Shown: positions 47,022 through 60,169, counted from the first letter of the stretch. The stretch: DNA of 64,000 nucleotides from Prosapia bicincta (GCA_036971475.1 JBAIZL010000005.1:60823655-60887654); one strand, 5' to 3'. Translations and numbers: made by a program. The notes: generated by a model from the sequence alone, not told the origin.

Positions 47022-49264
47022 AGCAAGGAGTGAGGAAGAAATTAAAGTAAGATTGGAGAGTGTAAGAATGCTGACGTCAATGGGCTCAGCGTAACTACGT
47101 TCGATCCTCTAGATTAACCATGCATTTTGGATGAATTGAGCGGCAAATAGAGGCTCAAATGAGCTATTGAAACGTAAAGCTTCCATGCGAGTGAAGCCGG
47201 GACTCTGTGCATTATAGAAAAACACGTCCAAATCTGTTCTGCTATCCTGTATCCATTTAAAAGTTTCTAAAATTTTATTTCGGCTTTACAAATTATATTT
47301 TCAAAATTTTTTATAACATTAAACATCTATTCAGCTAATAATGGTGTTTAATGTAGTAATGGTGCTGTCAATACACGTTTTCATTTGTCTACGATATGAA
47401 ATGAGAAATAAAGTAGTTTTTAAATGGGGAAATCTCTTGCCTTGGTTTAAAGAACTCTATTTAAGATAGGCGCCTTGCCCACGGCATTCCATAATTTCTC
47501 CCCCTTATATGAGTATCAAGGGATTATGATATCGTTCTTTTATTTCTACCTAATGCAATCTCTGCCTTCTCATTCTTCTTACAAAGGCGACACCTCTTTA
47601 TGATCCTGGTGGATCTGTTTGAGGTACGCGACCTCTCCACTTTATGTCACGATCTCCCAAATATTCTCTACCAGGAGGTTTCATGTCATGACCATACCTA
47701 AACCTTACTCACAATACATTCCAATTAAGAGGGGATTATGATTAGTAAAGTCCAAGCGACAATAATCATACTGATTGAAAGCTTTAAATTATCTCTCAAT
47801 GAGTCAAATATTTGTAATTTTTGGGCTAATTTTTAGAGAAAACACAGATGGTGTTTAAGTTAATTTTAGAGTTTAAAAAAGCTGGGAAATCAAAAGTCTA
47901 AATGCTAAAATTAGTTTTCTTTGTATATGTTTCTTTGCTTGAAATATTTTTTAATTGACGTTAATATCTCTTAGCTAACAGGTTTGTCTAAACACGCTCA
48001 CACACACACACACACTCGTCCAACACTCTTGTTCTCACAGGGCGGTGCAACCCTACATACGGACGATCCTCTCAATCCCTATCATGCAAATAACTAGATA
48101 ATATCCAACCAACACTCAAATTGAACAGACTGCTCGATAGTTGTGTTTCAGACGACGAAGAGGCACATTCTGACTCGAGGGCACATTTATAAAAAGTAAT
48201 AATTTTACTTTTCATGCGCATTACAGTATCGAGTAGGCCGCAGAGTACAAATTGTATGGCACTCTACTCATCGATTTACTAAAGGTGTATTTGAGTTAAT
48301 ATGCTTATAGTCACAGAGCTCCTTCAGGAGCCCCTTCAATTGCAGGGTTTTCCTCGGTATTGTTTCTTGCTTGTTAGCGTTTCATCCCGTGACGCGACAC
48401 TCAACAAACTGTTTACTTTCTCTGTCTTCCGGTTATCCATGTTACATGGCCAATCAACCCTGATTCTAACGTTCACTGTCAGAATACTAACCGGTTGAGG
48501 ACGTGAAAGGCTGGCTACCACAAGAACTGAGCTAGTTTTGGGATCCGGACCCGGGTTAAGAAGAACGGTAATGATATGAATAGGTTCCAAAGTGTCGCTA
48601 CTTGTTTAGGAGTAACGGTTCAGTAGAGGGGTATTTTAGAACTAGAGGCGTCGCAGGTGGCGGAATACCCAGGAGCGCAGCTCTACAATTTTGCGTTTCT
48701 CAACTCATAGTTCGTACCGTAAACATAGTTATTCTATCGGGCGCAATAAATACTTTGCACTCTTCCTATTGCCTTCTTATTGCAAGGACAAGTGTAAGTA
48801 ACCTGGTTTTACTAAAACTACACAGAGCATATGATTTGTAAATACAACAGCTGGTTGTTTGTAACTAACGTCATCGCTTCAAATTCAATTGTTATTTTGA
48901 GTGCATAATAAACCCATTAACGGCTACAACACTAGTTGCGAATAGAATGGACACTACTCCCAGCTTAGTTTGTGGTGAATGAATGAACGAGGATGACTAA
49001 TACACAGTAAGAGACACCAGCACAGACGTCCTTCACCTACCTTGGCACGAAAGCATGCAGACTGGCGAGTGATGTAGTAACTACTTTCTTCCGGCCCCAG
49101 CTCTCAGAGGCGAAGTGCTCAGCTGTAAACTCTACATCACTATTCTCCCTCGACAGAAGAAGAGAAGAGGACCACGGGACACCCGAATACCTTGATATTT
49201 ATATTTTCGAATTAGCTATAGCCTATTACTCATTTTTAGCGTCATAAACATACTTGCTATAGAG
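47022..49264. other. HCN intron, no recognisable gene
   Basis: Several short open frames (48301-48498, 48336-48590, 48602-48841) lie in a less AT-rich region but resemble nothing. A short CA tract is at 47996-48015. Confidence 0.45.
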
Positions 49265-50098
49265 CATTGGTTCCCAAACTGCGAGGGGGGGGGGGCGTGA
49301 AGGACAGTCAAGGGAGGCGCGAGACGAGTTGAAAATTAATAAGATAAATTCTCATTTAGTTAAAATTTCAAGTACACAATTAGTAAAAATGTAACTAAAT
49401 TTACACCTCAGATTTTTTTTACATAGGTAATTTTACTGGCCATGATGTTCAAAAAACTTTAATGAAATGTATGCATTTATAAAAGAAATATAAGTAAAGG
49501 TTGGGCAAATTTTGTAAACTTGAAATTAAATCAACATGCCTTTGTTGTTTTACATGACAGCTTGAAAAAAATAACAGTACAAAAGTGTCTCGAAACGAAT
49601 GTTTGCCTTTCAATGTGGCAACAGTCCCACAATTGGCACATCTTCCTTTATAATAAAACACTTAAAAAAGTATCACAGTCAGCTCTTCGATTATACTTGT
49701 AATTTTCAAGCACCTACTTGTGCAAAAAACATTTTCAGTAGTTTCTGCAATAAAAACAAAATATTGGAAAAACTTGATGTTGCTAATGACTTGCGTTGTG
49801 CTTTTACTAAAATACAACCTCAAACAGGAATGCTAGTGAAAAAAATTCAAGCCCATCTATCTCACTAACAGATTTCCCACTTAGTTATAATTTAACTTGA
49901 GAATTTAAAATTGAAATTCATGTTTCAACTTATATCATGTTTCTTGCGAAAGGAAATATAAATAAATAAATTGTTTTCAATATATATTTGTTTCTTTTTC
50001 ATATGGCTATACCATTTATTTATTGTATAAAGTGGAGGTGGCGTAGGAGGCTTTCATTTCAAGAGGGGGGGGGGTACCAAAAAGTTTGGGAACCATTG
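49265..50098 (+). mobile_element. hAT-like element, internally deleted
   Basis: The left end CATTGGTTCCCAAACT is the inverse of the right end AGTTTGGGAACCATTG except for one base. Just inside both ends is a G-run on the plus strand (49284-49294 and about 50065-50074). No clean 8-bp duplication is visible, so it may be old. It holds a transposase remnant on the plus strand. Confidence 0.8.
49599..49868 (+). pseudogene. hAT transposase remnant, BED end joined to C-terminus
   Basis: The reading GTSSFIIKHLKKYHSQ resembles the second half of a BED zinc finger (the HLKKYH histidines). After about 30 residues it passes to LEKLDVANDLRCAFTKIQPQ and ends VKKIQAHLSH, a hAT C-terminus. The whole catalytic middle is deleted in frame. 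The frame is open for 89 codons, which suggests the deletion derivative is not very old or that chance kept it open. Confidence 0.75.
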
Positions 50099-50106
50099 TT
50101 TTAAGT

Positions 50107-52310
50107 ATTATAAATTATTAAATACCTTACGTTTTATAAAGACGATTTTAAAACAGAAAAGTTAAAATCACTCCATTTTGTGTCTATGGCAACAAGCATA
50201 GCCTGAAGTATCATTGGCTTGGTTCATCTGAATATTGCACACTTAGATAAACACGAGTCGGCCATGCTGTATAAATCTCCATTTTGTGCAGGCTTTTGTT
50301 TGCATTATACAGAGTCAAGATTTGTATGATAGCTTTTGTATCGAAATATTATACATTGCATTAGGTGCGTTTACATAAGTATGGAGGACACTGGATTTCT
50401 ATAGTGAAGTCAATTCAACAGGTTTTGTAAAACTATATTTCGCGCCTTGCAGTGGAGCATAGATTTTAGGCAATTATAAGTAATTAGATTAGTAAACAAT
50501 CAAATTTATAGAGTGATTGAAGAATTACAATTTAATGAAAATAAATGCTAAAGAAAGAAACACAAAATTGTTGTGGGAAAAAGTTTGAAGTGTTATAAAG
50601 CATTTAGTAATGACTGTGCACTCGAAATTTCACCACCGTACACCACACATATACGGTTTCACATATTTTTTAAAGAAAATAAAATCGGAAATGAATGGAA
50701 GAGAAAGAGGAAACACAGTTCGTCTCATTTATGAGGATGACAATTTTTAAACGCTGCTAAAAACAGGATGATCTCACAGAACTGACAGTGGAAGAAAGAG
50801 ATGTGAAATAAATGGAAGGAGAAAATTTGTTTAAAACGATTGGAAACTAAAACTAGGCTTAGATTAAAACCTCAAACTAAGCTGAAACGATATGTTCTTA
50901 TATAATCAGTTAATGTGAAAAGCAGTTTAAATTAATGAAAAAAGCTTCGTAGTAAAGATATGGTACTTATTCTATATCGTTGGTTTATTCTTACTTTTTT
51001 TAACCAAAGCAACAATCAGGCTGTCTTAGACAAGAAATAAGAAATTTGTAACAGATTAAAAGTATTCTGCCATTATGAAACAATCTGATGTAATAACACG
51101 CATTTAAATAGCCGTATAAAACTGTTATAGAAACAAAAAAAATCAGTAGAAAAATGTCGAACGTGAGGCTGCGAAAACAAAAGCCGAAATGAAATGTTTA
51201 TACAAATGTCCGGACAGATTGCTAAATGTAGGGTACAAAACCTAGTGGACACAGATCGATATTCCAATACTGTGCGGGACAAAGGGTGTAATGCAGTGTT
51301 CAAGTATAATCAGGTGGGCAGTGAAACGCTCGAACCACAGATCTGCATTTGGTTAATACGCTTGTAACAAGACCGACACAGGGGTTAGTTTGTAACAAAG
51401 GCTACACATCTGACGTTTCAACTTGTAACTAGTTAAAATATATTATTAACAAAGTCTTCTATAAAGTATTTTCTAATGCTAACAAAATACTGAACGTTAT
51501 GTAAAACGTGTTTCTATAGATGTCCTTTTAGTTTGTCTTACACAGTAATTGTGAATAAATTTCTCTCTACATAAGTTTACTAGACAGTTAGTAAACAAAC
51601 CAATGTGGAAAAGAATGGCATTGCAGCGGTATTTTAAGTCTGATAAAAGTGCCAATTAACAAACCGAAACGTTTATTAAAGAGTAGAACCGTTACAGAAC
51701 CAAATTTACATCGAATCTTAAGGTAGTCATGACAAGCTAATAATTGCTTGAATCATTACTCAACAATATTTTTATAATAACTTACAAAAACGTAATAGAA
51801 TACAAATAATTTTATTAAAAATAAACTAAAACAAATATTTACTTATTAAAGAGCTAAATGAAGCTTTACGGTTAACATCAATTTCGAAATGCTTCAGGTT
51901 TGAATGGTTACTTTTATTATAGTAATGTGTATGACGTGAGCATAGATTAGTCGAGACCATCAACGCTTGAGGAAAGCATTACGAATAAGAGCAGAGTAAA
52001 GATAAAGATGTAAAACCCTTCGCTCTGGAAAGTAGGAAAAGATTACTAATCCCCCTTGCATAGCTTCATCCCTGATAGATCTACTCTACTTAAGCTTCGT
52101 ATGGAGGTAAATAAAAGAAGATTAGGTGTATAAATAAGCAAAAAATACTGAATTTCTTTTTTTATATATAGATACTTTTCTTGTCCATGTTCCAGTGCAC
52201 ATCCAGCCCTTCTCACATCTCCAGTGTCTGTCCATAGATATACATACATTTGCTTGACATGTATTAATTTTCAACTTTATAAATCGTCCAAAGGCATACA
52301 GGCTTCATAT
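50107..52310. other. HCN intron, no recognisable gene
   Basis: No convincing coding sequence; the frame at 51073-51303 (minus) is unassigned and lacks splice context that fits the channel. Confidence 0.5.
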
Positions 52311-52319
52311 ATATTCATA

Positions 52320-52920
52320 TTCGATCAGCTCTTATTCCGGTACTATTTTCTGCCCCGAAGTAACCAGTCCTTTGTCAGGTTACAGTCACCGTCCAGCCCT
52401 TCGCTCGGATCCCAGATATATTCAGATTCGATCAGCTCTTCTTCCGGTACTATTGTCTGTCCCGAAGCAACAAGCCCTTTGTCAGGTTACAGTCACCGTC
52501 CAGCCCTTCGCTCGGATCCCAGATATATTCAGATTCGATCAGCTCTTTTTCCGGTACTATTTTCTGTCCCGAGGCAACAAGCCCTTTGTCAGGTTACAGT
52601 CACCGTCCAGCCCTTCGCTCGGATCCCAGATATATTCAGATTCGATCAGCTCTTTTTCCGGTACTATTTTCTGTCCCGAGGCAACAAGCCCTTTGTCAGG
52701 TTACAGTCACCGTCCAGCCCTTCGCTCGGATCCCAGATATATTCATATTCGATCAGCTCTTGTTACGATACTACGAGTATTTTCTGTCCCAAAGCAACCA
52801 GCTCTTTGTGAGGTTACAGCCTCCCTCCAACCTTTCGCTCGGATCCCAGAATTTTTCAGATTCGATGAGATTTTCTTCCGGTACTAGTTTCTGTCCCAAA
52901 GCATCCAGCTTTTTGCCATG
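52320..52920. repeat. 107-bp tandem repeat, about 5 copies
   Basis: CAGCCCTTCGCTCGG recurs at 52394, 52501, 52608 and 52715, exactly 107 bp apart, with a diverged copy about 113 bp further. The unit lacks stop codons in all three plus frames, so long frames appear in each; 107 is not a multiple of three, so each frame cycles through all readings and no single protein is repeated. Confidence 0.95.
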
Positions 52921-53089
52921 CTACAGTCTCCATCCATAGGCATTCATACCTTCGCTCAGCAGCAAAGACTGTCTAGAACTAATTATTTCCCCGCTTTAAA
53001 TAAACTCTCTTCAATACTTTTACAATTTATATTAAGTAAACAATTATTTAGTTAAGGAAAAAGTAATTTCATAACAAAAAATACTAGTT

Positions 53090-53155
53090 TTAAAATACTA
53101 AGTTTTAAAAAATTTAAAATTCGAATAGTCATAAACTATTGTTTAAGTGATTAAG
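53090..53155 (+). repeat. Penelope tail remnant
   Basis: The stretch TTTAAAATTCGAATAGTCAT followed by AAACTATTGTTTAAGTGATT matches the tail outside the hammerhead in the 3204-3450 foldback and beside the Penelope copy at 28650-28700. No ribozyme is left. Confidence 0.6.
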
Positions 53156-53162
53156 AAAATAC

Positions 53163-54041
53163 TATAATTTGTCCAAACAGCCGTGTGCCCTGAAAGATTA
53201 GAGCAACCCTCGCTCCCCCACGCGCAGGCACACTCACACGCGCGGCCCGGACTACCTGCCGCTAAGGGTTCTTCTATGAATCACCAACTAGTCCTTGTAC
53301 TACAAAATCAATTTTTTTAACTGTTAACTTTACTTAATTTGTACTCTAATAACTGAATTCTAAATACTAATCATCGCAAAATGAGTCCAAACACGGTACA
53401 ATTGTGACAACTCTAAGGGGTTTTATGGTCAGTAGGTTACAAAATTATAAATTTTACTACTTAAAAATGGTTATAGACGTTTTATTTGAATTCGCACGAT
53501 CAGAATAATATACATAATTACAGTAATTCTAGTAGAGATCTCAAATTTATGAAAAAATAAACTAAATCATAAATAATATAACATAGAACATATACCAAGA
53601 GTAAAATAATAATTATTACAATAATAATTTGCAAACAATTTAAGTCAGCTCTAGTATAATTGTAAACTGTTTCTATGTTATTGATCTGATTACTATTTCA
53701 TTAAAGACGTCTGATTAATACTATATAAAATACGTGATAAAAGTCTCGTTTTATTTGTTTTCTAATTTTTAAACCCACTATAACCGCTCAGAGTTGTCAC
53801 AATTGTACCGTGTTTGGACTCTTTCTGCGATGATTAGTATTTAGAATTCAGTTATTAGAGTACACATTAAGTAAAGTTAACAGTTAAAAAAATTGATTTT
53901 GTAGTACAAGGACTAGTTGGTGATTCATAGAAGAACCATTAGCGGCAGGTAGGCTGGGATGCGCGTGTGAGTGTGCCTGCGCGTGGGGGAGCGAGGGTCG
54001 CTCTAATCCTTCAGGGCGCACGGCTGTTTGGACTAATTATA
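53163..54041. mobile_element. Large inverted-repeat (foldback/MITE-like) element
   Basis: Arms of about 270 bp (53163-53440 and about 53775-54041) are inverted copies at high identity around a 335-bp AT-rich centre. The arms contain a G+C-rich block with GCGTGTGAGTGTGCCTGCGC, which contrasts with the centre. The outer ends are TATAAT(T)TGTCCAAACAG and its inverse. No gene is present. The ends may be flanked by a TA or by nothing; a target duplication could not be settled. Confidence 0.88.
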
Positions 54042-55154
54042 CTCGTGAATTTCGTTGTCCATGATGATTGGCGAAACTTTAACATTATAATAAACTAATT
54101 AGAAAAATTGCTGAACAGATAAAAAATACATTTCCGTTGCAATTTTAATATTCAGGCAAAATGGTTGTGTCGCTCTGAAACGTATAGCATCGAGGCTCGA
54201 CAAACACTGAGGCAGCGGCTACCCCACCACTCTAAATGCCACGTAGGTGAATGCTTATCGCAGTTCAAGTCTCTTGCTGCGCCTCGGGAGTTATATTTAA
54301 AAAAAATCTTCACGTTTCCATTTCTTCAGCGGTCAAATTGAACTACTATTACAATAACGTTTTGATTATATGACTAAATGTATATTGAATTAATTCTTTG
54401 TACCGAATTTAATTTTTGAGTGAATGTAAAGATGGTGCTAAGACGCCATTGGTCAATTAATCCTGATTTTATCATTATATAGTATTTTCCTATTGTTAGT
54501 TATATGATTCTTCTATTTATTCCTTTCATGTCTTTTACTGTTTTATTTTTAATATTACTTTGGTGTGTTTAAAGAGTTTTATGTTAATATTGCGTCCTTA
54601 TTAGTATTTACTAGTAATCTTGTAATGGTAATTGAAATAACTAATTTTCAATTATGGAGTTGTTAAATTTAGTATTATTTCGTTCTAGGCGTAATAACAT
54701 TTTTCGCTTCTTACAAAAGAAATGTTTTCTTCGAGTTTTTTCCTTTACGGGCCTTCCCGTTTAAATCTCCCTGAGATAAATCTCTTGGGTGTTTTTGCCA
54801 AGGAGTAGTGAAAGCTTCTTTACTAACTCACTTCGTACTCTGTACATGTATTAGACCTAATCACAATTTATCTTGAGAAGCCGCACGAGTTTTTCGATAT
54901 TTACAGGCTTGAATAAGTTTGAAACATACTTTTGTCACTCAGAATGTCTTTATACTAACACGTCTGCTTTCAACCGCCCAGTTGGAAGATGCTTATTTTA
55001 CGTGGCAATGCAAATAAACCTTACAATAAATTTAAATATAAAAAAATTCCGTTATAACTAATTGATTGAAACTGTTAGTGAAAGTTGAATAACGCAAACA
55101 ATCGTCAATGCAAGTGAATATAATAAAAATTTGGCTATACAATATAAGACTAAC
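54042..55154. other. HCN intron next to the S1-S2 exon
   Basis: No gene or repeat recognised. The sequence 54160-54300 is less AT-rich. Confidence 0.5.
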
Positions 55155-55318
55155 CTGTCCTGAAGTTAACCACGATGTCTATGAGAAATATAGTGTCAGA
55201 GAGGCAATTGAAGGCGATCCAACGAGTGCTGAGGTCATCGTTGAAGAAAGAAATGGCAACGGGTAGAATGATGAGGTTAGCGACGAGCAATAGTAACATG
55301 CAGAGGTCCCAGTAAAAC
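55155..55318 (-). CDS. Ih: HCN/Ih channel exon, S1 and S2 segments
   Basis: Internal exon of a hyperpolarisation-activated cyclic-nucleotide-gated cation channel, a plasma-membrane protein carrying the pacemaker Ih current. Reading leftwards, an acceptor (tgtactgtttcag) precedes [16 protein letters not shown] (S1), a short linker with [10 protein letters not shown], then S2 ([18 protein letters not shown]) and NFRTG, ending at a donor CAG|gttagt. Length is 164 bp; it leaves one base of a Gly codon, and the S3 exon supplies the other two, so the junction restores RTGIMQQ. FYWDL, FNDD and VVNFRTG are typical of arthropod Ih. The preceding exon (N-terminal cytoplasmic part) was not found to the right and probably lies outside the window. 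I am confident of family and boundaries; expression and isoforms are not visible. Confidence 0.95.
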
Positions 55319-57344
55319 CTGAAACAGTACATACCCATGATGCACTAGAGATAAGTAACACAAATAATAAATAATTTTACGTTACATTAAATTTTCTTTA
55401 TTCACTGAAAAATATCTATAAATACTTTTGGCAGAGTTTTTCTTAATTTATGCTTATATATGACTGAACGAACATTAAACAGTAAACGTAATTAAGCTGT
55501 ACGGGATAATTGTTTTAATTATTAAACCCTCTGAATTATTGTAAAGTGGGTCGTGGTGGGAATTGACTTATTTAAAAAACTTTAATAACATTTATCCACT
55601 TGTACTTACAGTGTTTGTCTAAACAATTGTATCTAACTATTAACTCAGACAGACTGGCTGTCTGTTTAATAGTTCTATCAAAGACAGGTTACATTAAATA
55701 CTCGTTTATGTTTATAAAAGAGTTTTAATTTTCAAAACAATTTTATATTCAAAAAATTACATTTATTTTATAATTTGCTTATTGCTCTTTATTACTTAAA
55801 TTAAAAATTGCTAGCCCATCTTGCTCCTCCCTCTGAGACGTGTAGCGAGAGAGTGCTAATAGCTAGTTCCTACAGAAACTTAACACGTGTATTCGGAAAG
55901 AATTTTCTGCTAGCTCTGTCGATTAAACATCTTTAAAAAAAACATATATTTTTTTAAGCAAAGCCGATTTTACATTTACTAAACAACGAATTATCATGTA
56001 ACATACTGAATTGCAATTAGAATGTATGCGGTATGTTACAATATTATTTTTGGCAATATGTAAACCACTGGGTTCTAAAAATGTTAACATTTGTTCTTTG
56101 CATTAGGTTCATAAAGATATGATTAACGTAATTATATAAAACTTGTAGTAATAACATATATATGCGCATATGTGACGTATTTATATTCTCTATCAAAGTC
56201 ATAGAAAGTCGCCTAGTTTTTAGGCCATCCTATAGAAAGAAATTTAAAGAAAGGGGTTACAGTTAATCCTGTAGGTAAAAGAAAGGCTGCCCGAAGCAGA
56301 CGTGTTTTCAACCAGAGAAAAAACAGGTATCTAACGCCTTTCGGTATGAAAGTGGATGTTGAGGGTAATTTTCTGTAATTATAAACAGCTAGTAATACGA
56401 TTACGCCTACCGTTTCAGGGGTGGATTATGTTGTCACGTTTGCAAGGCCCCATACCTCATATATTCCTACTCTCTAATGGAGCCGTAATTGGGTGACCAT
56501 TTTTCATTCTTTGAAGGAAAAAGATAGTAAGTAAAGGGATTACGTAGAATTAAGGAGGATTTAATGACCCCTTCGAACTGGAAATAGAAAAATATTATGG
56601 TATCGGATCGACATGGTCGTTTACCTACAGTTGAACCATTCTCAACCGGAGTAAAGAGAGGTGTTTACCTACTACTTGGGAAGTTGCATATAATAAGTCG
56701 GTGAAAGCAGAGAGGTGGATCTACCTCAGTACTGAGAGATTGGGGACGACGATCCCTTAAACAGTACACAAGTATTACTGAGGTCGTAGATAAATCATCC
56801 ACACGCACGAGCGTGCGCAGGCGACCTTACGTTAACCAATAACCTTGCCGATTTGACCTTAAGAGCCTCTGTGTTCACTTCATCACATTAAGGTCATACA
56901 ATTTAATCTGCATATGAATAGCGTAAATTAATTTAAACAAATACCTTAGTATTGGATGCAATTAAATTTGACACTTGTCGGTTCTTTTCACTAACGTTTT
57001 GTTCTTTGCAGCAATGGTTCTATATTTATTGTATAATAGAGCCTGTCCGACGGTTACGGTTCAATGTGAAGTGAGATACGTCACACAAGGTCTTTGTGTT
57101 AGAGTAAATTATGTTAATAAAACAGCGTGACTGTTATAAGAGAGTCAGGCTCTATTTATAATAATTCCAGTTTGGTTAAGTATACCTAAGTAAATATGTT
57201 TCTACTGTTAGATGTTCAGCTTTTGGTTGCATAGTTGTATAGCCTGCAGATGGGACGAAAGGTTTTATTAATTTAGACTAAAATTTGAATAACGTGTTTC
57301 AACTGGGCCTAATAAAAACGTTGCCTGGAACCTTGTTTGCTCTC
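55319..57344. other. Upstream HCN intron
   Basis: No exon of the channel N-terminus was found. A hairpin with AACTATTAA/TTAATAGTT and CAGACAG/CTGTCTG arms is at 55634-55674. A short inverted pair (AATAGAGCCTG / CAGGCTCTATT) brackets 57035-57156 and could be a small MITE. Confidence 0.5.
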
Positions 57345-58060
57345 GATCGTAATAATAATAACAACAATAATAATAATAATATTTTTTTCTGTGGTGGTTA
57401 TAATGCATTTACGCACCATCAAGTTTGCCCTTTGAGACCTAGGATGTGGGGATCCTGGCAAATAGACACTAAACCCTTCCTCCTTTTCGGCCCTTTGTAG
57501 TTCTGACCTGGGTATCACTATATCAGCTATCTTCCTGGCCAGAAGGCGCTTTACCCCAGTGGTTTCTATTTCTAAAACTGAATGTATTTGGACTGTTCAT
57601 TGATCTTGACCTCGACCATCTTCCCGTTTCATTTTAGTCCGCAGTATGTTTCGATATATGTGGCTACCTCTATCCAGTTGGATGCGCTATACAGCATCTT
57701 GCCAACATGTTGTCCGGGTCTATTGGCCCAACGTTGCTTTCCAGGGTTGTTCTCTCCGATTGCCACCTTCTGCACACAAAGAAGGTGTGTTCGTGGTTAT
57801 CGAGTGATCCTTCACCACAGTGAGAGCAATTTTGATTATTCACCTTTCCCATTTTATATAGATAGACCCGGAAGCAACCGTATCCTGTCAAGAACTGTGT
57901 AGTGTAGAAGTTTACCTCTCCATGCTGCCTGTTAGTCCAACTGGATAGGTTTTTGATTAGTCTGGGTGTCCATCTTCCCGTGGGTTCCGCAGATCATTTT
58001 TCCTGCCACTTGGTCATCGTCTTCCATCTCGCTTCCCTTTCGTTCATATTGTTTCACCGC
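57345..58060 (-). mobile_element. R1/Jockey-like LINE, 3' end only
   Basis: A severely 5'-truncated non-LTR element on the minus strand: C-terminal coding sequence, about 270 bp of 3' untranslated sequence, and an (ATT/AAT)n tail at 57345-57390. A longer AAT-rich tract lies on its 5' side (58085-58370). Tails of short TAA repeats are known for several LINEs of this group. Confidence 0.8.
57664..58045 (-). pseudogene. LINE ORF2 C-terminus, one stop
   Basis: Reads RWKTMTKWQEK, then a stop (near 57993, TGA where Trp is likely), then SAEPTGRWTPRLIKNLSSWT, QFLTGYGCFRVYLYKMGKV and a Cys/His motif NCSHCGEGSLDNHEHTFFVC followed by RRW. The FLTGHGCF-like box and the CxxC...H...C finger are the C-terminal hallmark of R1/Jockey-type ORF2 proteins. 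RT and endonuclease are absent. Confidence 0.85.
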
Positions 58061-58084
58061 TCTGCAATGGTTTTTTTCCTTCAG

Positions 58085-58375
58085 TGTTAGAAGGTCAATA
58101 AATAATAATATTAATAATAAATAGTAACAATAATGATGATAATAATAATAATAGTAATAATAATAACAACAATGATGATGATGATGATGATAATAATAAT
58201 AACAATAATAATTATAACAATAATTATGATAATAATACAAAATAATGATAACAATATAAATAGCAATAATAATAATAATAATAGACTACCAATAATAATA
58301 ATAATACCAATAATAATAATAATAATATAAAAATATAATATAATATAATTATAATATAATAATAAATATAATAGG
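58085..58375. repeat. (AAT)n-rich microsatellite
   Basis: About 290 bp of AAT, ATG and AAC triplets with interruptions, then TATAATATAA. Frames of Ile/Asn/Tyr are repeat artefacts. From 58376 to 58869 no gene was found. Confidence 0.93.
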
Positions 58376-58869
58376 TATTTGTATGGTTATAATATAATAA
58401 TAATGACTCCCTTTTACTATCAATATGGGAAAGGAGAAACTATATAGAGCTACGTTCCTTCGACCATAATATATAAGAAAGGGTAATGTTGAAGAGTGAA
58501 GGGTAGTGACCCTTCAACCTCCCATTATTAAATTAAGTTTGACGCCAAGGTTGCTTACTCATTTCACATCTTAGGTCAGCTAGAAGGCTGAAATGCTCTT
58601 TGGCATAACCTGGGGTTTCTAAAAGTAACCCAGAAATTCTAAGTTAGTGGTCAAGTGCTCAACGTAATATACTACTCAGCCGCCTATCAATTATAATATA
58701 GGATTTAATAATGCGGTCACTATAATCGTTTGAGAAAAAGAATTATCAGTGAAATAAAATATAATAAAACCAGTTATTTGTTTGACATAGAACAAAAGAT
58801 AACTTTATTGGTCAAATAAATCACACATTGTGAACGTTACAACCTGGTGTAAAGACGGAGAATAAAGTT

Positions 58870-59240
58870 AAGGAAACTGCTTTATAATTCCTTGTTACAA
58901 GTCGTAAGCCTAATCTCTATCGAGGCCATAAAGTTATGTTTCCCTGTTACACATTGCTTCGTGACAACCCCGTGTAATGTAAGAAAATAGGGACAAGGAA
59001 ACTGCTTTATAATTCCTTGTTACAAGTCGTAAGCCTAATCTCTATCGGGGCCATAAAGTTATGTTTCTCTGTTACACATTGCTTCGTGACAACCCCGTGT
59101 AATGAAGGAAAATAGAGACAAGGAAAGGCTTGATGATTCCCTGGTACTTTAAATAGACCTGATCTCTTTGGGGGTCGTAAAGAGGTATTTCCTCGTCACA
59201 AATTGCATCCGCTACTTCCGGTGTAAAGAAAGAAACTAAA
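58870..59240. repeat. 125-bp tandem repeat, 3 copies
   Basis: AAGGAAA starts at 58870, 58995 and 59120, exactly 125 bp apart. The first two copies are nearly identical (both with CTGCTTTATAATTCCTTGTT); the third is diverged. Confidence 0.9.
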
Positions 59241-60169
59241 GGCAAAATTTAAATACTTGGTGCTGGAAGTACATTTCTACATACTTTATTTAGGATTCTA
59301 TTTTGATATAAATTAAATGCAATAAAATAAAGAAATCCCAGAAAATAATCACGTAACCTATTCGCAAACAAACATTGATATTGCCCTTGCTGGTATTGAA
59401 CCTATTTAGTCTATTAATATACCGGCCAGCCATTATGTCTACCTATGGCTATTAATACTTCTACAGATCGATAAGCTAAAGAAACCACACTTGCTATGAC
59501 TTGCTATTCATTTTTTTTGTATGAGTTCACAAAGCCTTTCCTAATCATACGTTTTTATTACATACTCAAGGTCAACACTGCCTTTGCAATAAAATTAAAA
59601 TTTTATTACAGCAAATAAGTGTAAAGTATTTTACAATCAGAGACCGCATTTTTCCATGGCAGACATACGCACATCTATGAATGTGATGTACGTTCAGGTA
59701 AGGCAATCAATTGCCGTAACTGTCAAGGGAAATAAATTAAACAGCGAATCGTTTGAGATATTTAAGCTTTTATTCATCCACGACAATAAATATGGTGTAG
59801 TTTAATTGTGGGAATTTAATGTTGCATTTTTAGTAATACGTTTTGGTGGATATACATCTTAAATGTTATACATTTGAAGTAACCAGCAACACGAAACATA
59901 GATGATTTATGTATTGAATACATTGTATTCATTGTATGTTATGTGTTTATTCTTTTATATAGCACAAGTTTTTTGGAAAGAAAAAGCTAGTTGGGTTGTG
60001 CAAATTCCTTCGGGAAAAGTGTATCGAAAGGTAACAGTAACGAAAATACAAATTTTAGTTATAATTAGGCACAATTCAACATTAAAACGGCCTATTTCAA
60101 CACTTAAACGACGCAATTCAGTAACAAAATGGTTCATTTTACTAGTAAAATGATTTAATTTATTAGTAA

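Noticed and set aside
52224..52939. Three overlapping plus-strand frames up to 195 residues
   Set aside because: The 107-bp unit has no stop in any plus frame; there is no start context, splice site or family resemblance.
57932..58330. Tyr/His and Ile/Met-rich frames
   Set aside because: Translations of the AAT-rich tract and its junction with the LINE remnant.
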